64,000 nt of DNA from OFTM10 sp964344055. GTDB lineage: Bacteria > Actinomycetota > Acidimicrobiia > Acidimicrobiales > Aldehydirespiratoraceae. The notes beneath the pieces were generated by a model. It ran no database searches. It worked only from the letters and a program-made list of their open reading frames with translations, and was not told where the DNA came from. Where the stretch lies: NCBI GenBank assembly GCA_964344055.1, contig CAYFLT010000013.1:1-64000 (forward strand), given 5' to 3'. The first letter of the stretch is position 1. The number at the start of each line of letters is the position of its first letter. Shown piece after piece: positions 7,306 to 14,998 of the stretch. Position numbers and translations under genes: made by a program.

Positions 7306-7922
7306 ATGACCACCCCCACATTTCCCGCGGCCGACACCATCGACTCAGGTGAGCTGCGACGGTTGCTCGATCAGGAACCGGACATCCGCGTTCTCGACGT
7401 GCGTACCGGCGGCGAGTTCGAATCCGTACACATCCCGGGGTCGTACAACGTTCCCCTCGACACACTCGGCGAGCACGTCATCGATCTCGCGGACGTCGAC
7501 CACCCCGTGGTGCTGGTCTGCCAGTCCGGCGGCCGCGCCACCAAGGCCCACGAGAAGCTCACCGGTGCCGGCAAGGACACCCTCCACATCCTCGAGGGCG
7601 GCATGGCCGCGTGGCAGGCCAGTGGTGGCGATGTCGTACGGAGTACGAGTTCCCGCTGGGCGTTGGATCGTCAGGTCCGACTGGTAGCCGGGGCGCTGGT
7701 GCTCTTCGCCGTGCTGGCGAGTCTGGCGGTGCCCGGCCTCGAGTGGGGGGCCGCGGCGGTCGGTGCGGGACTCGCCTTCTCGGCCATCACCAACACCTGC
7801 GCGATGGCGATGTTGCTTGCGAAGCTCCCGTACAACCGGGGCAAGGCGTGCGACATCGCAGNNNNNNNNNNNNNNNNNNNNNNNNNNNNCTCGAGAGCCT
7901 CTCGGGCGAAGACGAGCGATGA
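7306..7922 (+). CDS. Rhodanese fused to a DUF2892 membrane tail, interrupted by an assembly gap
   Basis: The ATG at 7306 follows CTGGAGG. Residues about 12-105 are a rhodanese domain with VVLVCQSGGRAT and catalytic Cys72. Two hydrophobic segments (about 125-165) and CAMAMLLAKLPYN match the DUF2892 tail often joined to such rhodaneses. After the 28-N gap, a short frame LESLSGEDER ends at a TGA (7920-7922) that overlaps the next ATG. It is most likely the end of this protein, though the gap length is unknown. The protein probably handles sulfane sulfur at the membrane downstream of SQR. Confidence 0.8.
7862..7889. other. Assembly gap (28 N)
   Basis: Unresolved bases fall inside the C-terminal part of the rhodanese-DUF2892 gene. 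The real length may differ, so the reading frame across it cannot be trusted. Confidence 0.99.
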
Positions 7923-8221
7923 CTCCCCACCGGGATCATCCGGCGTCCGGGTATCGCGACCTGATGGTCGACGGCGCCCAACTGATCGACGTCCGCGAAC
8001 CGGACGAGGTCGCCGGCGGTGCATTGTGGGGAGCGGTGAACATCCCGCTCGGAGATCTAACGGCTCGGGCCGGTGAACTGGACCCGGCTCGTCGAGTGGT
8101 CATCGTGTGTCGCAGTGGTGGACGCAGCACGGCTGCGGCACGAATGCTGACCGCCGCGGGGTTTGGCGATGTGGTGAACCTCTCGGGTGGCATGCTCGCG
8201 GTCGCCGGAGACCAGGGTTGA
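7919..8221 (+). CDS. Single-domain rhodanese (sulfurtransferase)
   Basis: This compact 100-residue rhodanese has LIDVREPDE at the domain start and the active-site loop VCRSGGRST with Cys64. Its ATG overlaps the previous stop codon (ATGA), which indicates translational coupling. The stop at 8219-8221 overlaps the -35 region of the next promoter. It should transfer sulfane sulfur between the SQR product and later acceptors. GlpE/PspE-sized single-domain enzymes are the closest functional class. Confidence 0.9.
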   Translation: MTPHRDHPASGYRDLMVDGAQLIDVREPDEVAGGALWGAVNIPLGDLTARAGELDPARRVVIVCRSGGRSTAAARMLTAAGFGDVVNLSGGMLAVAGDQG

Positions 8222-8255
8222 CTTGATACCCCCAGGGGTATAATGTACGGACATT
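8218..8255 (+). promoter_or_regulatory. Promoter of the persulfide dioxygenase gene with two different operators
   Basis: TTGACT (8218-8223) and a perfect TATAAT (8239-8244) are 15 bp apart. ATACC-CCCAGG-GGTAT (8226-8241) is a CsoR-type operator filling the spacer. AATGT-ACGG-ACATT (8242-8255) is a perfect 5+5 inverted repeat beginning inside the -10 box. Two regulators therefore probably meet here. GAAAGGAAG near 8261-8269 is the ribosome site for the start at 8279. Confidence 0.75.
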
Positions 8256-8278
8256 AAGGTTGAAAGGAAGCTCACACG

Positions 8279-9655
8279 ATGAAGTTCACGCAGTACTACC
8301 TCGACTGCCTCTCGCAGGCGTCGTATCTGATCGGCGACGAGACCACGGGCCGAGCGGTCGTGGTCGACCCCCGGCGTGACATCGAGGAATACGTGAAGGA
8401 CGCCGAGGCTGTCGGCCTCACCATCGAGCTGATCCTCGAGACGCACTTCCATGCCGATTTCCTCTCGGGGCACCTCGAGCTGGCTGCGGCCACCGGTGCC
8501 GCCATCGGCCTCTCGTCGGTCGCCGAGGCCGAATTCGAGGTCCGCAAGTTCGACGACGGTGAGAAGTACTCGTTGGGTGAGGTCGAGTTGGAGATTCTCC
8601 ACACGCCCGGCCACACGCCGGAGTCGATCAGCATCGTCGTTCGTGAGCACGCCGACGACGAGGTCCCTTATGGCGTCCTCACCGGCGACACGCTCTTCAT
8701 CGGCGACGTCGGTCGGCCCGACCTGCTCGCCTCGATCGGAATCACCCGCGACGAGCTCGCCGACAAGCTGTACGACAGCCTTCACGACAAGCTCATGCCG
8801 CTTCCCGACGACACCCGCGTGTTCCCGGCGCACGGGGCGGGCTCGGCCTGTGGCAAGAACCTGAGCACCGAGACCTCCTCCACGATGGGTGAGCAGAAGA
8901 GCAGCAACTACGCCCTCCTCGCCCCCGACAAGGCAACCTTCATCGACATGGTGACCGAGGGCCAGCCCCCAGCACCCGAGTACTTCGTGTACGACGCCAT
9001 CCTGAACCGCAAGGATCGTGAGCTTCTCGACGAGACGAATCCGCCCGAGGCGCTCACGCTCGAGGAGGCCGAGGCGAAGATGGCCGGTGGTGCGATGCTC
9101 GTCGATGGCCGGGACCCCGAGGCGTTCGCGGTCGGTCACCTCACCGGTGCGATCAATGTCGGACTCGATGGTCGCTACGCCGAGTTCGCAGGTTCGGTCG
9201 TTCCGAGTGATGTCGACATCGTGTTGATGGCCGACGAAGGCCGTGAGACCGAGGCCCGGAACCGTCTCGCTCGCATCGGCTTCGACCGGGTGGTCGGCTA
9301 TGTCCAGAACCCGACCCAGGTCATGATCGACAATCCGGACAAGGTCAGCCAGGCGTCGCGGCTGACAGTGCCGGAGCTCGAGGATCGCCTCGCCAACGTC
9401 GACGGCCTGCAGTTGGTCGACATCCGCAATCCCGGTGAAGTCGCCGATGGCGTGATCGAGGGTGCCGCCACCGTGCCGGTCGGTCAGCTCCCCGGCCGCG
9501 TCGAGGAACTGGACCCGGCTGCGCCGACCGTCGTCTACTGCGCCGGGGGCTATCGGTCATCGGTGGCCGCGAGCTACCTCCGTCAGGCCGGATTCGCCGA
9601 CGTCTCCGACCTGCTCGGCGGCTACGGCGCTTGGAACGAGATGGCTCGGGTCTGA
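8279..9655 (+). CDS. CstB-like MBL-fold persulfide dioxygenase with two rhodanese domains
   Basis: The 458-residue protein starts with an ETHE1-like metallo-beta-lactamase domain (residues about 1-240): HFHADF with H56, H58 and D60, then HTPGHTPE, GDTLFIGDVGRPDL and HGAGSACGK. Two rhodanese domains follow. The first (about 265-350) lacks a catalytic Cys (LMADEGRE). The second has YCAGGYRSS with Cys421. This is the layout of CstB, which oxidises persulfide to sulfite and transfers sulfur to yield thiosulfate. It has its own promoter under a CsoR-type operator. Confidence 0.93.
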   Translation: MKFTQYYLDCLSQASYLIGDETTGRAVVVDPRRDIEEYVKDAEAVGLTIELILETHFHADFLSGHLELAAATGAAIGLSSVAEAEFEVRKFDDGEKYSLGEVELEILHTPGHTPESISIVVREHADDEVPYGVLTGDTLFIGDVGRPDLLASIGITRDELADKLYDSLHDKLMPLPDDTRVFPAHGAGSACGKNLSTETSSTMGEQKSSNYALLAPDKATFIDMVTEGQPPAPEYFVYDAILNRKDRELLDETNPPEALTLEEAEAKMAGGAMLVDGRDPEAFAVGHLTGAINVGLDGRYAEFAGSVVPSDVDIVLMADEGRETEARNRLARIGFDRVVGYVQNPTQVMIDNPDKVSQASRLTVPELEDRLANVDGLQLVDIRNPGEVADGVIEGAATVPVGQLPGRVEELDPAAPTVVYCAGGYRSSVAASYLRQAGFADVSDLLGGYGAWNEMARV

Positions 9656-9662
9656 TCCCCGA

Positions 9663-9700
9663 CGTGAGTACGGCAGGTGTCCGAACGTGTCGTACTCACG
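9663..9700. terminator. Hairpin after the persulfide dioxygenase gene
   Basis: CGTGAGTACG (9663-9672) and CGTACTCACG (9691-9700) are perfect 10-bp arms with an 18-nt loop, a few bases after the stop codon. No U tract follows, so termination is likely but not certain. Confidence 0.5.
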
Positions 9701-9835
9701 GACTGGCCCTGCGTCGTTCTCCCCGCGGCCACCGAGAGAGGCGGGGCTAACGCGGTGATGGGCGCGTCCGACATAGGTTTGGAGTTCCCCATTCGACGTC
9801 GGACGTCTGCGTTCCCGGCGTCCCAGGAGTCCGCC

Positions 9836-10672
9836 ATGCCCAGGCCCCGCCTTCTCGCCCTTCTCTGCACCGTGACCCTGCTCTCGGCCGCCTGCGGCAG
9901 CGATGATCCGGCGGGGTCCAACCGCACGTCGACCGAGATGGAGATGTCCGATGGCGACTCCGACGGGGACGACATGGGCCACGACACCGATCACGACATG
10001 GCCGGCGACGAGTCCATGGACGAGGGCAATGGTGACGATCACGACCATGCCCACGGTGACGAGGCGGTGCTGACCGAATGGCCGGCTGAGCTCGACCAGC
10101 CCTCGGTCACTCTCGATGCTCGGGCTGAGGTCGGCGGCGTGGTCGAGCTGTCGATCGCCATCACCGGCTTCGACATCGTCAGTGGCGACATCGCGGACCC
10201 GGCCCCCAACATGGGCCACGTCCACGTCTACGTCGACGGTGTCGATCAAGGAATGTTCTTCGACCACGACATCCGCCTCACGGGGGTGCCGGCCGGTGAA
10301 CATCAACTCATGATCGAGCTGTCAGCGGTCGATCACTCTGTCTTCGCACTCGACGGCACCCCCATGCGTTTCATGGCGACGATCGACGTGCCCGGCGAGG
10401 TCGAGGAAGCCGACGTCACCATCACGGTGGCCATCGACGAGTCGGGCGGGATCGACCGTCTGGTCGAGGCGGAGGCATCGATCGGTGATCTCGTGGAGAT
10501 CACGGTCACCTCCCAGGTCGACGAGGAATTGCACGTGCACGCGTACGACCACGTGGCCGAGCTGATCGCAGGCCAGACCGCCGTCCTTCGATTCGAGGCG
10601 GAGATCCCAGGCGTCTTCGAAATCGAGCTCGAGGGATCCGGTCTCCAGGTGATCGAGCTCACCGTCTCCTGA
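9836..10672 (+). CDS. His/Asp/Met-rich lipoprotein, possible metal binder
   Basis: The start ATG at 9836 is preceded by AGGAG. The signal peptide ends in the lipobox LSAAC (Cys20). Residues about 30-75 are an unusual Asp/Met/His-rich run (repeats such as HDTDHDM and HDHDHAHGD). A beta-rich domain with GHVHVYVDG follows, then a C-terminal cupredoxin-like segment (ELHVHAYDH, about 225-278). The composition suggests extracellular copper or other metal binding. That is inference and the family is not named. It follows the sulfur genes but is separated from them by a hairpin. Confidence 0.75.
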   Translation: MPRPRLLALLCTVTLLSAACGSDDPAGSNRTSTEMEMSDGDSDGDDMGHDTDHDMAGDESMDEGNGDDHDHAHGDEAVLTEWPAELDQPSVTLDARAEVGGVVELSIAITGFDIVSGDIADPAPNMGHVHVYVDGVDQGMFFDHDIRLTGVPAGEHQLMIELSAVDHSVFALDGTPMRFMATIDVPGEVEEADVTITVAIDESGGIDRLVEAEASIGDLVEITVTSQVDEELHVHAYDHVAELIAGQTAVLRFEAEIPGVFEIELEGSGLQVIELTVS

Positions 10673-10684
10673 CTGGGACCCGTT

Positions 10685-11305
10685 CTACGCGTGGTCGAGG
10701 CTCGGCATCCAGTCGCCTCGGCCTGCCCGCGTGAGATCCAGGAAGTGCCACACCGGCGAGAGCAGGTCGACGCCGCGCCAGTGCTCGTCGATGATGTGCG
10801 CGCCGCCGGAGTAGGTCAGTCGGGGTGAGCCATCGCCGAGCTCGAACACCGAGAGGAACGGCCATTGATTGCCTGACGCGTCCTCGCCGCCGATGTCGGC
10901 CTTGAACGTGTTCTCGGCGGCACTCAGCCACTGGAGATCCGTCCAACCCCGGTCCCGTGCGACCTCCTCGGTTCGCTCGACGCTCGCGGCCGTGACGAGG
11001 GCGACGTCGACGGACGCGGCGAGATGGTGGGCGACCGCATTCCAGCCGTCGGCCCACATCGAACACATCGGGCAGGGTTCGGCCTGCTGCTTGCCGAGCA
11101 TGAAGTGGTACAGCACCAGTGAACGATCGGGGGAGGTGAAGAGCTCGCTAAGTCGCACCGGCCCTTCCGCGCTGTTGAACTCGTAGTCCTCGACCAGGGG
11201 GCCGGGTGGGAGCTTTCGGCGGAGGGCCGCAACTTCCTCCCGCTGCTGCATCAGGGCGAGTTCGGCTTGCCTCAAGGCTTCGCGCTGTTCCTCGTAGTCG
11301 GTCAT
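10685..11305 (-). CDS. DUF899 thioredoxin-like protein
   Basis: The ATG at 11305 overlaps the stop of the upstream SRPBCC gene by 4 nt, so the longer frame reading up to 11662 is not used. The 206-residue product has a coiled N-terminus (about 1-40) and the DUF899 signature LYHFMLGKQQAEPCPMCSMW with a CPMC motif. It then reads to FLDLTRAGRGDW. DUF899 is a thioredoxin-fold family of unknown function, common beside ArsR and SRPBCC genes, as here. Confidence 0.85.
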   Translation of the reverse strand: MTDYEEQREALRQAELALMQQREEVAALRRKLPPGPLVEDYEFNSAEGPVRLSELFTSPDRSLVLYHFMLGKQQAEPCPMCSMWADGWNAVAHHLAASVDVALVTAASVERTEEVARDRGWTDLQWLSAAENTFKADIGGEDASGNQWPFLSVFELGDGSPRLTYSGGAHIIDEHWRGVDLLSPVWHFLDLTRAGRGDWMPSLDHA

Positions 11306-11748
11306 GGTTCCTCCTCGTCGATCTGGGAGACGTCGATCGGACCGGGGGCGCCGCCCCTCACGGTGACGGTCAGTCGCTCCAGGAAATAGCGCCAGCCGGC
11401 CCGGTGGCCCGCGGCCACGGGGAGGGGAAGTCCGGCGTGGGTGAGGGTGAGGTCGGTGTGATCCGGTCCGCCGGTGAGTTCGATCGTCACGGTCGACGAT
11501 CCGGGCGGAACCTCGGAGTTGTCGATCCAGCCCCAGCTGAAGACCACCCGGTGCGGCGGCTCGATGTCGAGGAAGCGACCGTCGACGACATCCCCACCGG
11601 TGATGTCGACATGGAATCGTCCACCCGGGTGCGGCTCCACCTCTCCGGACACGCCGAGCCAAGCCAGCAGCTTCGTGCTGTCGGTGAGGAACTCGAAGAC
11701 GAGCGAGGGCGGCGCCGCGATCCGTCGTTCGATCACGAGCTCAGCCAT
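11302..11748 (-). CDS. SRPBCC (AHSA1-like) protein
   Basis: The 148-residue protein has the START/Bet v1-like pattern IERRIAAPPSLVFEFLTDSTKLLAWLG, of which the spacing is diagnostic, and a C-terminal GWRYFLERL helix. The start chosen is the ATG at 11748, which overlaps the end of the ArsR gene by 8 nt. ArsR plus AHSA1-like pairs are a recurrent unit in actinobacteria. The ligand-binding role is undefined. Confidence 0.85.
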   Translation of the reverse strand: MAELVIERRIAAPPSLVFEFLTDSTKLLAWLGVSGEVEPHPGGRFHVDITGGDVVDGRFLDIEPPHRVVFSWGWIDNSEVPPGSSTVTIELTGGPDHTDLTLTHAGLPLPVAAGHRAGWRYFLERLTVTVRGGAPGPIDVSQIDEEEP

Positions 11749-12079
11749 CGGTGGCCCCACTGCGGCGTGCGTGTTCGAGCTCAGCCTCGGCGGTGAGGCG
11801 ATCGAGGGCTCCGGTCCAGAAGTCCTCGAGCCATGCCCGCAACTCGGTGAGGGCGTCGGGATCGGACCGGTAGTAGCGGCGAGTGCCCTCGTGACGCACG
11901 GTCACGAGTTCGGCGTCACGGAGCACGCGCAGATGTTGGGAGATCGCGGGGCGACTGATCGGGAAGTTTGCAGCGATCGTGCCGGCGGTGCATTCGCGGT
12001 CGCGGACGACCCGCAGGATCTCACGTCGGGTGGGATCGGCCAGCGCGTGGGCGGATCGATCGAGGGTCGTGGTGGACAC
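11741..12079 (-). CDS. ArsR-family transcriptional regulator
   Basis: The 112-residue winged-helix protein has ADPTRREILRVV and FPISRPAISQHLRVLRDAELV. It has no metal-binding CxC in the recognition helix, which fits the non-metal ArsR subgroup paired with SRPBCC genes. It starts at a GTG only 6 nt after a TAGGGT -10 box, so it is probably leaderless and autoregulated by the operator at 12095-12110. It heads the three-gene operon with the SRPBCC and DUF899 genes. Confidence 0.88.
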   Translation of the reverse strand: MSTTTLDRSAHALADPTRREILRVVRDRECTAGTIAANFPISRPAISQHLRVLRDAELVTVRHEGTRRYYRSDPDALTELRAWLEDFWTGALDRLTAEAELEHARRSGATDG

Positions 12080-12085
12080 GGCATC

Positions 12086-12114
12086 ACCCTATGTGTAAGC
12101 AAGTGCTTACGCAA
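12086..12114 (-). promoter_or_regulatory. Promoter and operator of the ArsR/SRPBCC/DUF899 operon
   Basis: On the minus strand, TTGCGT (12114-12109), a 17-bp spacer and TAGGGT (12091-12086) form the promoter. The spacer region holds GTAAGCA-AG-TGCTTAC (12095-12110), a 7+7 inverted repeat. Repressor binding there would block the polymerase. The repeat overlaps the end of the malonyl-CoA decarboxylase gene. Confidence 0.7.
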
Positions 12115-13378
12115 GAGCCAGGCGGCCGACCTCCTCGCTGTGGGCCACACGGAACTCGTTGACGTAGGCCTCGTGATTGTCGGTGAGCTGGGCCGGGTCG
12201 TAGACGTAGTTGACGAGCATGCCGAACGACTCGTGCAGTCCCTTCTCGGACAGGTCGCCGCCCCAGTTGATCCGTTCCAGCCGGGCCCCATTGCGGAGGT
12301 GGAAGCGAGCCACCGGGTCACGGGGCTGCACCCGGCGCTTCGCCAGCACGAGGTAGCGGGCGCACGCGCGGACCAGATCGTCCTCGAGTTCGGGGTCGAA
12401 CTCAGGGGTCGGCGCCAGGATGCTCTCGACAGCCTCACGCGGCAGGCCACCCCCGGTCGAGTCGACCCACGCCCGGAAGCCGGGCACCGGCGAAAGGGTC
12501 GAGAAGGTCCCGACACTCGGCACCGTGCTGCCGAGTTCGGCGGTCACCCGTTTGATCAGGAAGCTGCCGAGCGGGATCGATTGGAGTCCGGCCTGACAGT
12601 TCGTGATCGAATAGAAGATCGCGGTGTCGGGGTCGAGTTCCTCGTCGGGACGTGGCGGAGGGGCATCGATCACAGCCTGGATCGAGCCCTGCAACCCCCT
12701 GGTGAGCGCGACCTCCACGAAGATGAGCGGCTCGTTCGGGAGGCTGGGGTGGAAGAAGCCAAAACAACGCCGGTCCCGCTGGAGGCGCCGATGGAGGTCG
12801 TCCCACCCGCGGATCTCGTGAACTGCCTCGTACTCGATGAGCTTCTCGAGTACCACGGCGGGTGTCTCCCAGTCGATCTGTTCGAGCCGCAGGAAGCCGC
12901 GATTGAACCAGGAGCCCAGCAGATGGGCCATGTCGCGCTCGACGATTCGGAGCTCGGGACACTCGACGGTCGCCGCGATGCAGTCGGCCCGCATCCGGAG
13001 CAGCGTCTCCATCCCACCAGGGCCGGTGTTGATCGACCGGAACAGCGGGAGCCGGGGTGCCTCGGCGTCGTCGGCCAGTCGTTGGGCCATGGCCGGGCCG
13101 GGGAACTCCCGATACGCCTCAATGCTGGCGTCGACGGCTTCGGGATCGGGTGAGAACTCGTCGAGCAGGAAGCTGAAGAACTCGACTCGGGTCGCTTCGT
13201 CGAGGGCGGCGTAGCGCCGTATGACCTGCTCGGCGAGGCTGGCCGTGGAGGCCTCTCCTCGGATCCGGGCCAGGGCGTGGCACGTCGCCTTCAGTACCCC
13301 GAGGGCCGCGTTCGGCGATGGCTCCACGGCCGCGAAGTGTAGGGGGCCGGGACGACCCTGAACTTCGATGCTCGGCAT
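12107..13378 (-). CDS. Malonyl-CoA decarboxylase
   Basis: The 423-residue protein has the N-terminal helical domain (about 1-140) and the GNAT-like catalytic domain with RRCFGFFHPSLPNEPLIFVEVAL, of which HPSLPNEPL is diagnostic. The C-terminal segment SFGMLVNYVYDP is followed by DNHEAY. It converts malonyl-CoA to acetyl-CoA and CO2. No malonate transporter or synthetase is adjacent. It is divergent from the second SulP gene with only 11 bp between the starts, so they probably share a control region. Confidence 0.9.
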   Translation of the reverse strand: MPSIEVQGRPGPLHFAAVEPSPNAALGVLKATCHALARIRGEASTASLAEQVIRRYAALDEATRVEFFSFLLDEFSPDPEAVDASIEAYREFPGPAMAQRLADDAEAPRLPLFRSINTGPGGMETLLRMRADCIAATVECPELRIVERDMAHLLGSWFNRGFLRLEQIDWETPAVVLEKLIEYEAVHEIRGWDDLHRRLQRDRRCFGFFHPSLPNEPLIFVEVALTRGLQGSIQAVIDAPPPRPDEELDPDTAIFYSITNCQAGLQSIPLGSFLIKRVTAELGSTVPSVGTFSTLSPVPGFRAWVDSTGGGLPREAVESILAPTPEFDPELEDDLVRACARYLVLAKRRVQPRDPVARFHLRNGARLERINWGGDLSEKGLHESFGMLVNYVYDPAQLTDNHEAYVNEFRVAHSEEVGRLALA

Positions 13379-13389
13379 ACAGTGTCACG

Positions 13390-14898
13390 GTGTCTCGGCC
13401 ACAGCTTCGCGTCAGTCCTCCCAGCACCGGGGACCTGATCGCGGGACTGTCGGTCGCTCTGGTCGCGATCCCCCAGTCACTGGCCTACGCCGAGCTCGCG
13501 GGACTCCCGGCCCAGTACGGGTTGTTCGCCTCCGCCCTGCCGTCGCTCCTCGCGGCTGCGTTCGTGTCGTCCCGGTATCTACAGACCGGGCCCGTCGCGC
13601 TGACGGCCCTCCTCACGTTCGGCGCGCTCGAGCCCCTGGCCGATCCGGCGTCCGGCGAATACATCGCCATGGCGGCGTTGCTCGCCCTGTTGGTAGGCAT
13701 CATGCGGGTCGCGTTGGGGCTTCTCCGGCTCGGAAGTGTTGCCTACCTCCTCTCCGAGCCGGTCCTGATCGGATTCACCACCGGCGCCGCGGTGCTGATC
13801 CTCTCCTCTCAGCTGCCGAAGGTCTTCGACGTCGTCCCGGCGGGCGACGGGGTACTGGCCGACGCATTCCAAGCTCTGACCAGTCCAGGTGATTGGAAGT
13901 GGCAGGCGTTGGCCTTTTCGGCCATGACGTTCGTCGCGATATTCGGTGGGCGGCGGATTCATCGCCTCTTCCCGGGCGTCCTGTTCGCCGTGATCGTCGG
14001 TGTGCTGATCAGCGGCACGGCCGACTACGACGGTTCGATCGTGGGGGAGCTCGATGGCGGCTTCGTCTCGCTCAGCCTGGACTTCCCCTGGGAGTCGGTC
14101 GGCGATCTCGTCATCCCGGCGTTGGCGATCGCGTTGGTCGGCTTCGCCGAGCCCTCGTCCATCGCCCGGACGTTCGCCGCGGAGGAACGGCTGCCGTGGA
14201 ACGCCAACAAGGAGATGGTGAGCCAGGGCATCGCCAACCTCGCGGCCGGCGTGTCGGGCGCATTCCCGGTCGGCGGTTCGTTCTCCCGCAGCTCGCTGAA
14301 TCGTCTGGCCGGCGCCACCAGCCCGTGGGCCGGTGCCATCACGGGAGCCTTCGTCCTCTTCGCCCTCCCACTCACGCCGATGCTCGAGGAACTCCCTCGA
14401 GCGATTCTCGGCGCAATCGTTGTGGGGGCCGTGCTGAAACTGATCCGGTTGCGGGAGTTGCTCGAACTCATTCGCCAGTCCGGCGTTCAGGCCGTGGTCG
14501 GCATCGGCACGCTCGTGGCCACCCTGGCCTCGGCGCCACGAGTCGAACGAGGAGTCCTGATCGGGATCGGGTTGGCCTTCGCGGCCCACCTCTACCGCGA
14601 GATGAGCGTGTCGGCCCAGAGTCGACGGCACGGCGACACCGTCACGGTCACCCCGCACGGCGTGCTCTGGTTCGCCACCGTGCCCCAGATCGAGCGGGCG
14701 ATCCGCCGCGAGCTCGCCGAGCACTTGGAGGTCGAACACGTCGTTGTCGATTTGGGGGCCATAGGCCGTCTCGACTTCTCCGGTGCGGCCGCGTTGGCCC
14801 GAATCGTCGACGAACTACGAGGCACCGGCGTGACCGTCGAGATCGTCAACGTGAACCCCGGCGCGGCCCGGGGCGTCAGCGTCCACCTCGACGACTAG
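13390..14898 (+). CDS. SulP-family transporter with STAS domain (second copy)
   Basis: Starting at a GTG at 13390, the 502-residue protein has the SulP pattern GLSVALVAIPQSLAYAELAG, about ten to twelve membrane segments to residue about 390, and a C-terminal STAS domain (VVVDLGAIGRLDFSGAAAL). It diverges clearly from the copy at 5508. Cargo cannot be assigned. Actinobacterial homologues are annotated as sulfate or bicarbonate carriers. It is divergent from malonyl-CoA decarboxylase, which releases CO2, so bicarbonate is as plausible as sulfate. Confidence 0.85.
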   Translation: MSRPQLRVSPPSTGDLIAGLSVALVAIPQSLAYAELAGLPAQYGLFASALPSLLAAAFVSSRYLQTGPVALTALLTFGALEPLADPASGEYIAMAALLALLVGIMRVALGLLRLGSVAYLLSEPVLIGFTTGAAVLILSSQLPKVFDVVPAGDGVLADAFQALTSPGDWKWQALAFSAMTFVAIFGGRRIHRLFPGVLFAVIVGVLISGTADYDGSIVGELDGGFVSLSLDFPWESVGDLVIPALAIALVGFAEPSSIARTFAAEERLPWNANKEMVSQGIANLAAGVSGAFPVGGSFSRSSLNRLAGATSPWAGAITGAFVLFALPLTPMLEELPRAILGAIVVGAVLKLIRLRELLELIRQSGVQAVVGIGTLVATLASAPRVERGVLIGIGLAFAAHLYREMSVSAQSRRHGDTVTVTPHGVLWFATVPQIERAIRRELAEHLEVEHVVVDLGAIGRLDFSGAAALARIVDELRGTGVTVEIVNVNPGAARGVSVHLDD

Positions 14899-14998
14899 GA
14901 CTCGCGACTGCAGCGTCGGGCTGCCACTCCGAATCGCGTCTCGACAACGCAGAGTGGTCAGTGTCATACTCGCCGCTCCTGTCGGGGAGGAGAGGCGG

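Noticed and set aside
10685..11662. 325-residue version of the DUF899 protein
   Set aside because: The extra N-terminal residues are out-of-frame reading of the SRPBCC gene. The ATG at 11305 gives the natural domain start and a 4-nt overlap.
13579..14739. Long minus-strand open frame opposite the second SulP gene
   Set aside because: It is a GC-rich shadow frame with Arg/Asp/Gly/His-biased composition and no family features. The plus-strand frame carries all SulP and STAS motifs.
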